64,000 nucleotides of DNA from Pseudofabraea citricarpa (taxonomy: Eukaryota > Ascomycota > Leotiomycetes > Helotiales > Dermateaceae): the NCBI GenBank assembly GCA_029641185.1, contig JAPWGK010000008.1:992001-1056000 (forward strand), read 5' to 3'. Below are positions 44,592 through 56,728 of this stretch, piece by piece. The position numbers were made by a program, and so were the translations under genes. Below the pieces are notes generated by a model, which saw only the letters and a program-made list of their open reading frames with translations, made no database searches and was not told the DNA's origin. How positions within the stretch are numbered: position 1 is the first letter of the stretch; each line of letters begins with the position of its first letter.

Positions 44592-47500
44592 TTAGTTTTC
44601 TAAATATTCAAGAGCCTCTTCATATACCGAGCGGCTACCAGTACTGCTGATCGAATTCCTTCTGCTAAGGTTATTGATGATATCGAATTCTCTGAGATTA
44701 TTCCTCTCACTGTCGACAAAGCTTGGCATCTCGAGTACTTTAATATACTCAGGATTTATGGCATTCGCCGCGGCCTCAACAATCTCAGACCTCGTTGGAC
44801 TCGTGAGAAGAACTTTGAAGATATACTTAGACTTCTGGAAGTCGCCAATAAGTGTTGCAAGATCTTCCACTAAGTCTCCTAAACTCTGGGCACGATCGTA
44901 GTCCTCATAGAATGATACTCCATCCAGAATACAGAAGACGGAAGCTGATTTTAATTGTTGTTTGAGAATCCTTTTGAATAACTCGAACAAAACAGTCTGG
45001 TCATCCGGTACAAAGTCTGCATACCACACTTTCTTGACAGATTTCAATGGCGACTTGTTTGCTTCGATCAAATCTAGGAGCTGGCCGATCAGGTTTGTTA
45101 ACATCCCAGCAATGTTTTCGTTGACGTTCAAACCACAATACCAGTACAAGACAATTCTTGGTGCTTGAGACTGTAGGGCTCGAGTGAGCATTCCGCAATA
45201 CACTGATACGGGTGATGTGCGTTCGTGTCGCGTTTCGTTGCTGTTGATTAGGAAAAGATCTGAGTTTGGAGAGCTAATCCAGTCCACGAGTCTTTCATCT
45301 TCTACCAACCATGATACTCGTGACTTTTCAGCCACGGAGAATACGAACCGGTAGCGCATGGTTTCTTTAATGTCCTGATGGCACAGTAGGTGGTCATATT
45401 CCAGTGCCTTGTAAAGTTCTGCGTTTATACTCGTTTCTTGAACTGTACACGTTGGTCAGGACTTTAACTCTAGTTACACCTATTCATTTGACGTACGCTC
45501 CTGTTTCTGCTCTTCTAATTCTTGGTCATCTTGTATCTCAGTCAACTGCTCATTTAGAACTGTCTCATGTCAGCGTGGTACTTTCGCAAGTTGTGCAAGC
45601 TCACCAGTAAATATAGCGTCCCATTTCTTATCTCCCATCGTCTTAAGAGAATTGAGTGCTTCAAGTCGAATATGTTGATCAATTACGACTTGCTGCTCGA
45701 GCACAATCAAGCGTTGATATCGCCGAATAAGCTCGAAGTCTTTAGTCCGTTCTTTGAAGTGGACATGATGCTCAATGACTGCGACTCTAGTATAAGTACG
45801 AATAATATGACGAAGCATATCGAGAATTGCGCAGTACAATTGAACCACATGCTCAGTTAATGTTGGTTGGTCGTATCGAGGTGTTAAATCTTGTGCGTGA
45901 GATATTGTTACTGGTATTTGTTTCAGTGCGTTGTACGTCCGAGATGACAATGTTTTCGACCGCCAGATAATCTAGCATTAATTTAGCTATATGCAATAAT
46001 ATAAAGCTTTGACTTACCACCAAAATCATTCTCAGGCCCCCACACAGCCGTGAGGCACAAGATGATGTATTCGGGAGCAAAGCCAACCACTGTTCAACTC
46101 TTGGCCTAGCTGTTTCAAATGTCCGCAAACCGTTCTCAAGTGCTGCTATTGAATTAGAGCCTTGTAGTGGGCTATATCTCTTCCGTACCATCTCAGCCTC
46201 CTCTAACACATCACTCCAGTCATGTTGAGCAGCCATGCTAATACCCGTAGATAATCCGGGATCACTGTCTCCAACCCTTCTCTCATATATATCCGCAGCC
46301 TCCAGTAAAGAGTTCTGATGCTCTTTCATACTTTCAGTTTCTTCTATACTCCAAGTGTCTTCGACAATAGTATGTTCTGATTTTGCTTTGTAAAAATCTC
46401 CTTCTGGATCATAAAGCACATCTGGTTCACCCGAAGTGAGATGGATCTTATCACTAGGCTTGCTGTCACTCAAATCTGCAGCAGCATAAGTGAGACGTGA
46501 GACCAGTTCAAGACGCTCTTGAGCAGAAAGGGGTTTATTGACGGCCAAGTGAATGACTAGAAAATAGCTAGTCAGCCGACTGAGCTACAAACAGAAACAT
46601 CTAAGGATTATCCGCACCGATTTCACGTCCTTCTTCTACTGCCCAGTTTGTCTCAACTTTTGCTTCTGCTTCACGTGCCATAATAACAAGTTTCTTCCAC
46701 ACTTTTCCATATTCTGGATCATCCTCTCCAGTAAATTTCACCATGGTAAGGTGGTTGGCCATAATCTGAACGGGTTCAGCATTGTGTTCCCATCCGATTG
46801 CGGACCAATCGGGCACAACCTAGATCAAATAAGGTTAAACAATTGAATTGGTAGCTTGAATCTTCCACAAGTAAACTTACCACCATACTGCTTACTCCAC
46901 CAAGCAGCGGAGTAGGGTAAACTTCCCAGCCAAACTTAGTTACAAAGTCCTCGCAGATTGGCGCATATTGAGTTTTCTGCTGAGATAACCACTCAGACTG
47001 TTCTTTGAGGTGGTTGAGGACCTTGTCATTTGTTTGTACAAACACAGAAGCAATGTTCACAGCTATCAGCCCTAGATTTACTCCTTTGCCTCCTGAATGA
47101 GGAGTCCCCATGAAGAAGATACCATATGTAGAGACTTTAATAGCCCTGTGTTCAGCTAAATGGCCTTTGTTCGCGCCGTACGAGTGTATGAGAGCCTGAA
47201 AGAAAGCTTAGCAGATATATATATATATATATATATTGTTATAGTCACTTACACTTTTGATCACAATACCACCGAGACTATGTCCAATAAATAGAATAGG
47301 GCGCTTATCTGTACCGTCAATCCTACGCTCGTCTGACAGGTCTCCCACAAGTTGAGCCCCATGCTGGTGGAGGTAGGCCCTAGACAGATAATCTTTGCTG
47401 TGTGTATTTGCATCATAACCCCATACGAAGATTCTTGCATTTGGGATCTTTTTTGGAAGCATGTTCACATCTGCCAACCAGTTGACGCCATTAGTTGCCG

Positions 47501-48050
47501 TCCCTGTAATAATTAGCGAGCTGAGTGAGATAAAAAGTATGTTGTTTGAAGAATATCCAAACTAGCTCGAGAAAGTCTTGAACTGGAGAAACAAATTTGG
47601 TAGTTCTTTTATTATATATTCAATATGCAAATAAGCTGGCTTACAAGTGTCCTCGCGATGACCATTTAGTCCATGAACTGCTACAACACTAAAATGTTGT
47701 TAGAATTTCATTGTTTGCGACGTATAAGAACGTACTCAATTGTAGGGTTTACTCCAGGAGCCACAACCTTCAAGCCATAAGGGCGATAGACAAGAGGTTT
47801 AGGTACAGATGATTGTTGAACAATCCTCTCATTCTAACCTTTGTAAGTAGATAGTAGTAGTAAATATTTTTCTTTTTCCTGGATCGGGAAAAATGACCAA
47901 GGGAGACTAGAGTGTAGGCCAGTCTTCGAGGAGAATCGAGGGCACCAGTCTGGTTCTACACACCTTGTCATTTTCTTTATCGCCTTTCTTTCCTTTTGAC
48001 CTAAAGAATGTCCTTAGTCGGCTCTTCTCTGGGCCTCCTTGTTCTGTCAT
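44592..48050 (-). CDS. Alpha/beta-hydrolase (SesB-like) fused to STAND-like domains
   Basis: Ten exons in consistent phase: 47964-48050, 47736-47833, 47645-47688, 47253-47503, 46881-47195, 46618-46819, 46018-46556, 45605-45971, 45497-45559 and 44592-45442, giving 938 residues. A basic N-terminus is followed by a serine hydrolase domain with AVHGLNGHREDT (His67), GYDANTHS and nucleophile GHSLGG (Ser152). The middle part, with ALENGLRTFETARPRVEQWL and CGGLRMIL, matches the DUF7708-like region of fungal STAND proteins. The C-terminal part looks like a degenerate NTPase region (ADFVPDDQ..., SVFCILDGVSFYED) without a clean P-loop. The intron with donor GTGCGG (46557-46617) decides whether this is one gene or two; phase and continuity favour one. 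A nonself-recognition or cell-death role is inferred from family. Confidence 0.7.
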
Positions 48051-48874
48051 TTGGAAAGCAAAGACCGCCTGATATCAAAGCTGTAGCCTGTAAGCTATAT
48101 GAACTTAGAAGCAAAAGGTAGAAGGAGTTTTAGGCTTCTGGGTATATCAACAAACGTCAGGATAAAGCGGCTGAATGATGAGGGGTTAACAGGGGGATGT
48201 ATAGGTCAGAGATACGAGGCGGACTAGCGAGTGCGTTGGGGTCTATAATCTCCATATGGCGGCTCTCCTTGGACAAAATACGAAGAAGGTTTTAGTATAT
48301 AGCTCACCACACCAAAAAATTATATTCTAGTATCGGGTTACTTCCTTTTCTTTATTATGTACCTACATATATAATCTATTATATTATCTCTATATTATCT
48401 TTTTTATATTCTTAATAGATATATTATCTATTATATTATCTTTTTATTATATATATACTCTTTCCTATATTATTTATCATATATATATATATGTATTAAA
48501 TCTTATAAATACGTCTTATACTTGTATATAAGTAATAAAATAATTATTTTCTTTGCTTTTGTGAGGGGTGATTGGGGCCTCAGGCAGTAATCTGGGCAGG
48601 CTCCGTGAGCGTTCTTCGAGGACTCTGGGAGCCATATATAGTTATTTATGCTTCACCGCCATAGTCAATCACACGCTTCTTTTGTCTCCTACCTTTATAA
48701 CCATTGAATTGATCCTCGACATGCCTTGTGCGTAGTGTTAGTGTAATATCGGTTACCAGTTACGTCCTGCAGCACCGTGGATTCGGATGCGCCCAATATT
48801 TATCGCCCATCACAGTAGTAGCTACTGAAGAATCCTTATTTCAACCTCAAGATATTCAATACTCGCCTGCTGCT
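48051..48874. other. Intergenic with AT-rich tract (about 48300-48560)
   Basis: Divergent upstream region of the hydrolase fusion and AAA genes. 48340-48560 is almost pure A/T with TATATA-type and TATTATCT repeats. Just before the AAA start there is a GTGCGT...CTGCAG pair (48728-48770) that could be a 5'-UTR intron. Confidence 0.5.
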
Positions 48875-51725
48875 ATGGATAATACACCATATAATGCATC
48901 GGACACAATCTTCAAGCCAGAAGTGGCGTCTCATTCTGTCAGCCGATATTTTCATAGCATGGAACAACGCGTCAAGGCTCTTGAAGCCCAGGTAGCAAGA
49001 CTGACTGGTTCTACTGCTCTACCTACCGATGAAATGACAGGCGCTCTTCATGGCACGTGGAAATCTCCTTATAGTACCACGAGCACTATGGCAATTCCCG
49101 AGGTATTGAGACTAAGCCGAAACGAGTTTGAGAGCCTTAACTCTGATTCGAAGGAAATTTATGCTATCGAGCTTCTTGTTCGTGACGGTGCCGTCTTAAA
49201 GATTCGCATTCGCTCAGAACAATTAGTTAGAGTGCTCGGCGATGTGATGGGTCCAGATCTCGCCCCAGATCCGTTCAAGAGCACGGTTATGGTTCGGCCA
49301 TTCAGATCCTTGATGAGATGTAATAGTCTCCTTACGGAGAAAAGAACATCCTTGATACAGGAATTTTCAAACTCTGAAGGCAAAAGCAAAGAACCCATTG
49401 CAGCCGACAGGTTTGACATCGCTGCAAAGAAAGAATACCTCGATCTTTTGTTCCGAGCCTTCGAAGTTGATCTCTTTGACGACTTCAATGCGTACACAGC
49501 CTTGACGGAACGCACAGCTGAAACTGTCTCGTTTCTGCACCTAGCTTTCCTGTTTCGAACTGGAGACGTTATTGTAGAAAGGGATGGAGAGTCCACCCAA
49601 GCATATCTGATTCAGAATGTGTATGAAAGCAACATACAAAGTCGTCAAAATCCAGCACAGAAGCTATTAGAAGATATCAATGGCGCCTTTGTATTGGATT
49701 GCTTCTCTATCGGATTTGACGGGAAGGTTTTTGGGCCAGTGCAAAAGGCCTTTACGATATTGAGTTTCGTGGGAGCAAAGAAAATCACCAACTTACCTGT
49801 CGTACCAATTAGGTATTTGGGAGGTGACGAGCTAAAAGCCAAGCTTATCCAAAGAGGAAGAATCTTTTGGTCGCTGAGAAACCCAAGCCACAAGAGTTAT
49901 TCTGGCATGAGCCTTGACTACATTAGTGAAGAGGTATGCATCTGTACTAAAGACTGAAACATCTAAAAGCTCATACTGGTATCTAGATTGATGGTCAGGT
50001 TGTTATAGACTTTGAGCTCTACTATCGTCAGAATCCCGGCTCGGCACCTACGATAGGTCTTCTAGATTATACGGCAAGCAATGAAGGAGGATTGCACACA
50101 GACGCTTATGCAACGTGCTATATTCCCGGGTGCAACTGCCCAGAGTTAGTGCAGAATACCAGTGTTTATGACGAAAGTAAGGCAGACAGGTATCTCATGG
50201 AAGCATTCTTGAAATCCAACTCCGAGTGTTTAGAAGTATCCTATTTCAAAGAAGATACAGATCCAGACCGACTATCCGAGGTTCAACTCATGTTATTGCC
50301 AAACAGCGTTTGGGCATTTCATTTACGCGGTCGCAAGTGGCGTAAGTTTGATGTTCAACACGTAGTACAATAAGCTGATATGCAATAGACCCACTTGATA
50401 TCAACAGAGTTCAGGATATCATGTATGCTGGAGATGCGTTTGACTATCTTGTGCTGCCTGCTGGCCATAAGAAGATGCTTGCTAGTTTGGTCTCAATGAA
50501 TGTGTCTAAAAGTCAAATGAAAGGCGATTCAACGAATGACATGGACCGTAGAATTAGAAAAGGTACGAACAATAATACTTAATACTCCGCTAGAATGATA
50601 AAGTCGTATAGCATGCTGATACTGCAGTTTTGAAAAACAGAGAAGGGATTAGTTATTCTTCTTCATGGTGGTCCAGGAGTCGGGAAAACGTCTACTGCTG
50701 GTTAGTACTGGCCATATCCTAATGATTCTGTTTTCTTGTTTCCCTGAAAGTCTTGTTGACATATAATCTCAGAGTGTTTGGCAGACAGTGTCCAGAAGCC
50801 GTTACTCTCCATCGCAGCGGGTAGGTCGTAGTAAATGCAGACAATTCCTAGTGCTGACTTGGGATTTAGCGGATATCGGCGAGACCGCCTATCAAGTCGA
50901 AGAGTATCTCGAAAGGTTTTTCACACTCTCCCGTAGATGGGGGTGTGTTCTTCTTTTTGATGAAGCCGACATTATTCTTCAAGCTCGTGACCGAGCAAAT
51001 ATGCAACGCAATGCAATTGTATCCGGTGACACAACCGCTTCTAGTCCTTTCGGCTTGAAACTAACATGCTTAAGTCTTTCTTCGGACCTTCGAATACTAT
51101 TCTGGCATTCTTCTACTAACCACGAATAGAGTTGGGATAATTGACGAAGCATTCAAGTCTCGGATACACATCAACCTTCTCTTTCCTGCGCTTGACAGAG
51201 ACTCGTGCATGAAAATATGGGAAATGTCTTTGCACCGACTGAAAGCTCAAGATACCATAAAGATTGATATGTTTTCAATCATGGAATTTATTCGCTATTA
51301 CCTCGAGCGGAGTACAGGTGGGGACCACAAACTACCAAATGGCCGCGACATTCGTAACACGCTTCAGAGTGCCGTAGCACTTGCTGAGTATGAGCACAAA
51401 GAATATGACTACGGAGATGATATAAAACCCAAACTGACAGAAAACCATCTCAAAAGGATCCTGGGGACGTCAACCGCGTTTGACAAGGTAACATGGATTC
51501 TCTATCAGGGAATTGAAAGTAATTTGAGGCTAATTTTGTGTTCTTCAGTACATGGTTGCTGTACATGGAGGATCAGACGACGTTCAAGCCAAACGTATGG
51601 GGGAGCGTAACGACGACTACTGGGATAAACCCAAGTATGTCAGTCGTGCTGCAGCAAAGCCATTGTATACCACCTCTCGGTATACTGAGAAGCTTGGTGA
51701 GGCAGATTCGGGTGACGGCTTTTAG
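48875..51725 (+). CDS. AAA ATPase with N-terminal DUF7025-type domain
   Basis: 813 residues. Exons 48875-49933, 49987-50341, 50389-50562, 50641-50700, 50773-50820, 50870-51025, 51075-51487 and 51549-51725. A short coiled-coil-like segment (SMEQRVKALEAQVARL) is followed by a long fungal-specific N-domain (about 100-500), then one AAA module. The module has Walker A HGGPGVGKTS (538-547), Walker B CVLLFDEADI (591-600), sensor-1 LLLTTNR (Asn635) and a C-terminal helical lid. The acceptor at 50869 was preferred because it gives AADIGETAYQVE; an alternative at 50851 would insert about six residues. This gene type is abundant in Pezizomycotina and its role is unknown, possibly protein remodelling. 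The start ATG is the first in frame. Confidence 0.87.
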
Positions 51726-51792
51726 TAAATTCTGAGTGTATATTCTCTCTGAGCTGTGAATTCACAAACATCTATAAAGACGGATAATTGTA

Positions 51793-52401
51793 CGGATAAC
51801 TGCTCAAATAGAACCCCAAACCGTTTGGAATTACTCAAATATCACCCGCAGGGTGTTATATAGGTGCTATACCCTGTAGAATCTTCAGATTCTATACTAA
51901 TACCCGATCGAGGTAGTCGCCTATCTTAAATTAGCTACTAATCCACTAAAACTAGGATATCCTAGTACCTGAATCTCATAAATATAGGAGTCATAAGTTT
52001 GATTAATGCTCTACTTTTTCGCTTTATTCAAAATATTACCTTAACTTATTCCTCTTACTACTATCTATTATAATTATTACCATATATAATAGTTATTATA
52101 GCTAGTAGAATATACGGCAATTAGCTAGTCCAATCAATTATATGGAACGTCTAAATAACCTAACTTCTTATAAAATATATAGGTAAGTAATATTACAAGT
52201 TGGTGAGTGGATTACATAAGCAGATATAAGGCTCCCGGAAATTATAATCTTATTTTATATAGGGTAACACCAAATCTAGGATAGCCAACTTTATACTAAG
52301 GGCTTAGTACTATACCACGGGCTATAGCACTTATATAATACCCTACGGATACTATTTGAGTAAATTCAAACAGTTTGAGTTATTATTTGAGTAATTAACG
52401 G
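51793..52401. mobile_element. Degenerate MITE-like element with ~80 bp terminal inverted repeats
   Basis: Left end 51793-51872 reads CGGATAACTGCTCAAATAGA onward and passes CAGGGTGTTATATAGGTGCT. The right end 52320-52401, reverse-complemented, reads CCGTTAATTACTCAAATAAT onward and passes TAGGGTATTATATAAGTGCT. By eye about 75-80% of positions agree, and many differences are C/T or G/A. The roughly 450 bp interior has no ORF. No clear target-site duplication was found. Non-autonomous DNA transposon is the best reading. Confidence 0.6.
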
Positions 52402-52771
52402 ATGATTTTAGCACCAGAAGCAAAGATCTTGAGTCCGCAACATCTGGTGCTACTACTAATCAGCTGGCTATTGAGATCCAAGTGTTTGATGCGAGCAGAT
52501 AAAGAATTCCAGGGTGATTACTTGTTATCTTAGCCCTTTAAAGCTTCCAGTTAGTTAAAATCCACCAGTATTATAATATCTTGAAGCAGTGTGTAGAACA
52601 TCCTACTTGAACAAGTTTTTCTTGGCTTCCTTTTTAATAAAAGCTTAACTTCTGTGCTTATTAATCGATCTATAATTTCCCAGGTGTGTTACACAGCATA
52701 AGATCGGATATGCAGACAGGGATATAACGGCCAGCACATGCGGGTTGTAGTAAGCTTCAGCCGAAAATAGA

Positions 52772-53080
52772 ACACTTCCATGCCACCACACAACAGTTAA
52801 ACCTCTCTAGCATAGCCTATTTATTTGCTAATACCTCGAAGGCTATTTGGGGTCTTCTGATATCGAGACACTAAAAGGCTTGCATAACGGAAGACCCAAA
52901 AGCAGGGAAATCAAGACCCGATAAAGAATCTAGTAAAAACAATACTTCCACGTCATCACACCGCAAGATGGCCCCTCTAGCTTAGCCTGATTGTTTGTTA
53001 ACGCTTCAGATGTTATTTTGGGGTTTTAGTCAAGATTTTGAAACGCTTGTATGATGGAAGATGTAAACACAACGAAATCA
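52772..53080 (+). repeat. Two diverged direct copies of a ~140 bp sequence
   Basis: Copy A 52772-52914 and copy B 52942-53080 share blocks such as ACTTCCA(T/C)G, CCTCTCTAGCATAGCCT / CCTCTAGCTTAGCCT, GGCTATTTGGGGT / TGTTATTTTGGGGT and GAAATCAA. Identity by eye is roughly 65-70%. Origin unknown; probably remnants of a dispersed repeat. Confidence 0.5.
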
Positions 53081-53519
53081 ATATTCTATAGGTCATGCGA
53101 CCATGTATTACGTATGTATATAGTGTATACATTGTATATAGTGTATAATACTGATAGATAACCAGAACTAGTCAGTTGGTTGTTATGCTAGCTTTTGGGC
53201 ATTCTGGCTGGTATCTACTGGCTGGGTTCAAACACCACCAGTACATAAAGACTTGCGGACTATCAGCCGCAAGATGACAAGATCAAGACTTCACCGAGAA
53301 TTTAGAAAAATGACATGAAGATTCCATTGCACCAGGGGATATTATGCGAATCAAACCGCCTCCCAAAAACGCCCACGCAGGCCTACTTTTTGAAAATTAA
53401 TCAGACAGCCGGCCCCCAATTAACGACGCCGCAAGAAGTGAACCACGATCCAAATTACATATCCAAAACACCGTCAACGATTGCAAACCTGATGGGTAAG
53501 CGACCGAAGCAGGGGTTTT

Positions 53520-54296
53520 CTACTTCTGGAGGAAACCTTCCGTGACGCCCTTCTCTTGCCCTCTGCCCTTCTTCGCGGTAAGGAACTCCTTAACACAGAG
53601 GACAGCAACGACAGAGCCGATGAGGAAGAGGGGGATGAGGTTCCAGCGCCAGCCATCCATGATGCGCAGCCAGTAGCGGAGCATATCGGCATTCCCATCA
53701 TCGGTGACGGGCAGGCGCAAGAGGGCTCTCGTCCACGTTTCCGGGGTCCAGTCTTGGTCGGGGTATTTGCGACCCGGTCGCAGCGCTGCGGCGATGGTCT
53801 GGGAAATGTCTTGATCGTTAGTCTGGTACGTCACGGTGAAGGTATATACCAGCGCTGCCAGCGACAGCAATGCGGACAGGATCGTGAGAACTGTGTAGAC
53901 GAGGAAGATGATGGATGGCTTGTATGAGAGGCCCTGAACAGGAAATCGTGTTAATACCTTCCTTCTTTAGATACAGTTTAAAGGGGGGAGATCATGAATG
54001 GATGGATGTAACAGTACCTTTCTTTCTCGTTTCCGCTCAAGGAAAAGTGTGATGAACCCCCCAAAACATATCAGTACCAATGCAGTACCCGCAGCTCCAT
54101 TGCTGGTGTGACCTTGGTTGACCAGTATATTGACCGGCTCTGATCTGATTGTTGACGTTGTGCCTTGGAATTCGAATGGATATTCGTTTTTGGCTGTTCG
54201 GTGAAGATAGCCGACCATGCTGCTAATGAAGGCCAATTCGATGGCGGAATCGATCATAAGCACGACCAAAGCCGCGGCAAGCGGAAGTAGGGCCAT
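53520..54296 (-). CDS. Four-helix membrane protein, unknown function
   Basis: Exons 54018-54296 and 53520-53933 (phase 0) give 230 residues. Four hydrophobic segments are visible: N-terminal (about 3-25), TALVLICFGGFITLFL (about 72-88), SIIFLVYTVLTILSALLSLAALVY (about 98-122) and NLIPLFLIGSVVAVLCVK (about 200-218). A hydrophilic loop between helices 3 and 4 contains KYPDQDWTPETWTRALL. The C-terminus is basic (KKGRGQEK). The layout matches small fungal tetraspan proteins of unknown function. The start is the ATG at 54296; an in-frame TTG just before it is ignored. No neighbours suggest a pathway. Confidence 0.75.
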
Positions 54297-55196
54297 GATT
54301 ATCAATTATCAAGAGAGGTCAATTATGTGCAGTTCAAAACGGAATCCGAACACGGAAATTTATTGTACAGGGCTGAACGAATGCCAGATACTGGGTAGGT
54401 GGGGAGAAAAAGAAAGCAAATGAAAGACAACGAAGAGGGAAAATTGGGGCCCATTATAGCAAAACAAGTCTTGCTTTACGCACAACAATTGAACACATCC
54501 ACACTATACATCTAGTTCTACGCCTCAGTAAGCAACTGGGAAGCTGAGTTGCCAACGCGCAGCTCCTAGTGTAAGCTTACAGCCCTGTTCCTAAACTAAG
54601 ACTGATCCACCCAATCGTGGCCTCTTAGCGAGCACTGCCATGCGAAGATGCTGACAAAAGTGGCGGGGCCGGCTTCCAAGGCGTGCCCGTGAGCTAGCCA
54701 TCAGACTACAAATCGTCTTTTGGGCTTGCCAGCTCAGCAGTACGTACTGCTTGAGGGCGACACATGTCAATTGACTTTGGAAGGCCAAGGGACCAGGGCG
54801 AGAGGCCAAGGCCGAGTTCTGATGGCGTCGCTAAGCTGATGCGATGCTTTCGTTACTTGTGGAAGAGATCAGAGACCAGCCCCCATAATTCATGCGGAGA
54901 AGAGCCTCAACTCAAGATCAAAGATAGAAATATCCTCTAATTTTGGACCGTGAGGATAATGGTGGATTAGGCCAAGAGCATCTTACGCAGAGTGATCAAC
55001 AATTATGTCTCATTTCGCAAGTCTCGTGATGATCAGCAACATCAAATATCTTTCCACTTTTTAAAACCCAGAATCTATCCGAACGCCAAAAATGCTACAG
55101 GCTAAGGGACCATTCGCTCATTATGTATTCGACGTGTGTGCCATTGGTACATTAGTTTGGCGAATCCACTTCGCCGCTTACTTGCTTCCCTTGAGG
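54297..55196. other. Intergenic, 0.9 kb
   Basis: Promoter of the tetraspan gene and 3' region of ARG8. No gene or motif I can support. Confidence 0.45.
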
Positions 55197-56728
55197 CTAT
55201 TCTCCTGGAGTAACAACAACTCTGATTGCCTCGTCCAGAATCTTGATTCCTTCCTCGATCTCAGCCTTCGTAATGGTGAGCGATGGAACAAATCGTAGCG
55301 TGTTGGTTCCAGCCGTGATGACCAATAATCCCCGTTCTCTAGCAGCGGTTACAATGGGTGTTGGATCTTGAGTAAGCTGCAATCCTAACAGTAGCCCCTC
55401 TCCTCGAATCTCTTTCACTAAATCCGGGTACTTGCTTCGAAGACCCTCAAATTGCTTGCGGAAAATATCTGACTTGACCAACACATCTTTCTGTAGCTCG
55501 GGCGACGACAGTCGAGATACAATGTAATGCGCCAACCTACTTCCTAGCGGGTTTCCACCAAATGTAGTACCATGGTCTCCAACCTTGATCTTCTCAGATA
55601 CGTGGCCGTTGACAATTGTCGCGCCAATTGGGAAGCCATTTCCAAGTGCTTTGGCGGTGGTAATAACATCGGGATGAGCTTCCTTTGGCAAAGAAGCATG
55701 TGCCCAAAGCTTTCCTGTCCGGCCAAGACCACATTGGATCTCATCATAAATCAAGACAGCACCGACTTCCTTGCAGCGCGCAGCCAACGCAACCAGGAAT
55801 TCTTCCGTAGCAACGATGACGCCTCCTTCGCCCTGAATAGGCTCCACAATAACACCACATGTATTTTCTGTTACCAGATTCTTAATAGCCTCCACATCAT
55901 TATACGTTCCGTATTTGAACCCAGGGAGCATAGGGGAGAATGGCTTTTGATATTTGGGGTTTGGGGTTGCAGACAAACTGCCCATTGTGCGACCGTGGAA
56001 GGAATTCTGGAAAGACACAACCTCATGCTTTGTTCCAGATGGGTCCAGAACCTTTCCAGTCTTCCGCGCAAACTTAATGGCGGCTTCGTTCGCTTCGGTG
56101 CCAGAATTGCAAATAAAGACTGCTTCGGCATCGTGCATGGCACCGGCTTCGAGGGTCTTTTCGATGAGGAGTTTTGAGAGGGCGCCAGTCCATGGGTTAT
56201 GGTACAGATTGGAGGTATGAATGAGGGTTTGTGCCTAGCATCGTCAGCAATTGCAACTCTGTTGTGTGAGTAGTTGAGTCATACCTGCTCTGCGATTATC
56301 TTGGATATCTCTGGGTCACAATGTCCCAAAGCATTGACAGCAATTCCGGCAGTGAAGTCCAAGTATTTTCTATTCTCCACGTCCCATAAATAGCATCCCT
56401 TGCCCTTTACAAACATTGGCGGCGGTCGAACATATGTTGCGACCATGAAAGGAGCTTGGTCGTTTACAGCGGCAGTGGTGGGGGAATCAGCAGATGGGTC
56501 GGCATTGGGCAATTGAGCTCCCTTCTAGATAGCCACATATCAGTCATATGTTGGAGGGTTATATCATCTGGTAAATACCTGGTAATCGCTCTTGAGTGCC
56601 TCGGAGACATTGGTAGCCGCAGCGGTAGCTTGCGATGCATTCCTCTTGACGATGCAATTGGCAGACGCAGAAACATTGCAAGACTTCAGAGTAGCCGCCA
56701 CTCGCTTTGCAGATATACGGAACGCCAT
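55197..56728 (-). CDS. ARG8: Acetylornithine aminotransferase, mitochondrial
   Basis: PLP enzyme converting N-acetylglutamate semialdehyde to N-acetylornithine in arginine synthesis. Exons 56579-56728, 56285-56521 and 55197-56234 give 474 residues. A basic, Ser/Ala-rich mitochondrial presequence (about 1-45) is followed by the class-III aminotransferase fold. Motifs include FTAGIAVNALGHCDPE, FICNSGTEANEAAIKFARK, the cofactor-ring Asp in LIYDEIQCG (Asp293) and the Schiff-base Lys in TTAKALGNGFPIG (Lys324). HTSNLYHNPWTGALSKLL favours acetylornithine over ornithine aminotransferase. A TGACTC (56919-56924) lies about 190 bp upstream of the start, as expected for CPC1/Gcn4 general amino-acid control. 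Confidence 0.95.

Larger units (their letters stand above)
51726..53519. other. AT-rich, gene-free region with decayed repeats
   Basis: About 1.8 kb lacking credible genes. Contains a MITE-like element (51793-52401) and two diverged copies of an approximately 140 bp sequence (52772-52914 and 52942-53080). A simple TGTATAGTGTATA-type repeat lies near 53110-53150. Transition-rich divergence suggests RIP or long decay. Confidence 0.6.

Noticed and set aside
46557..46617. Splitting the hydrolase-STAND gene at the TAG at 46601
   Set aside because: The downstream frame has no ATG, while a GTGCGG...TAG intron joins both parts in phase; kept as one gene but flagged.
47216..47236. TA dinucleotide run
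   Set aside because: It is inside an intron of the hydrolase fusion gene and is an ordinary microsatellite.
53214..53240. GGGTTCAAACACC resembling a tRNA B box
   Set aside because: No acceptor, D-arm or anticodon arm can be built around it.
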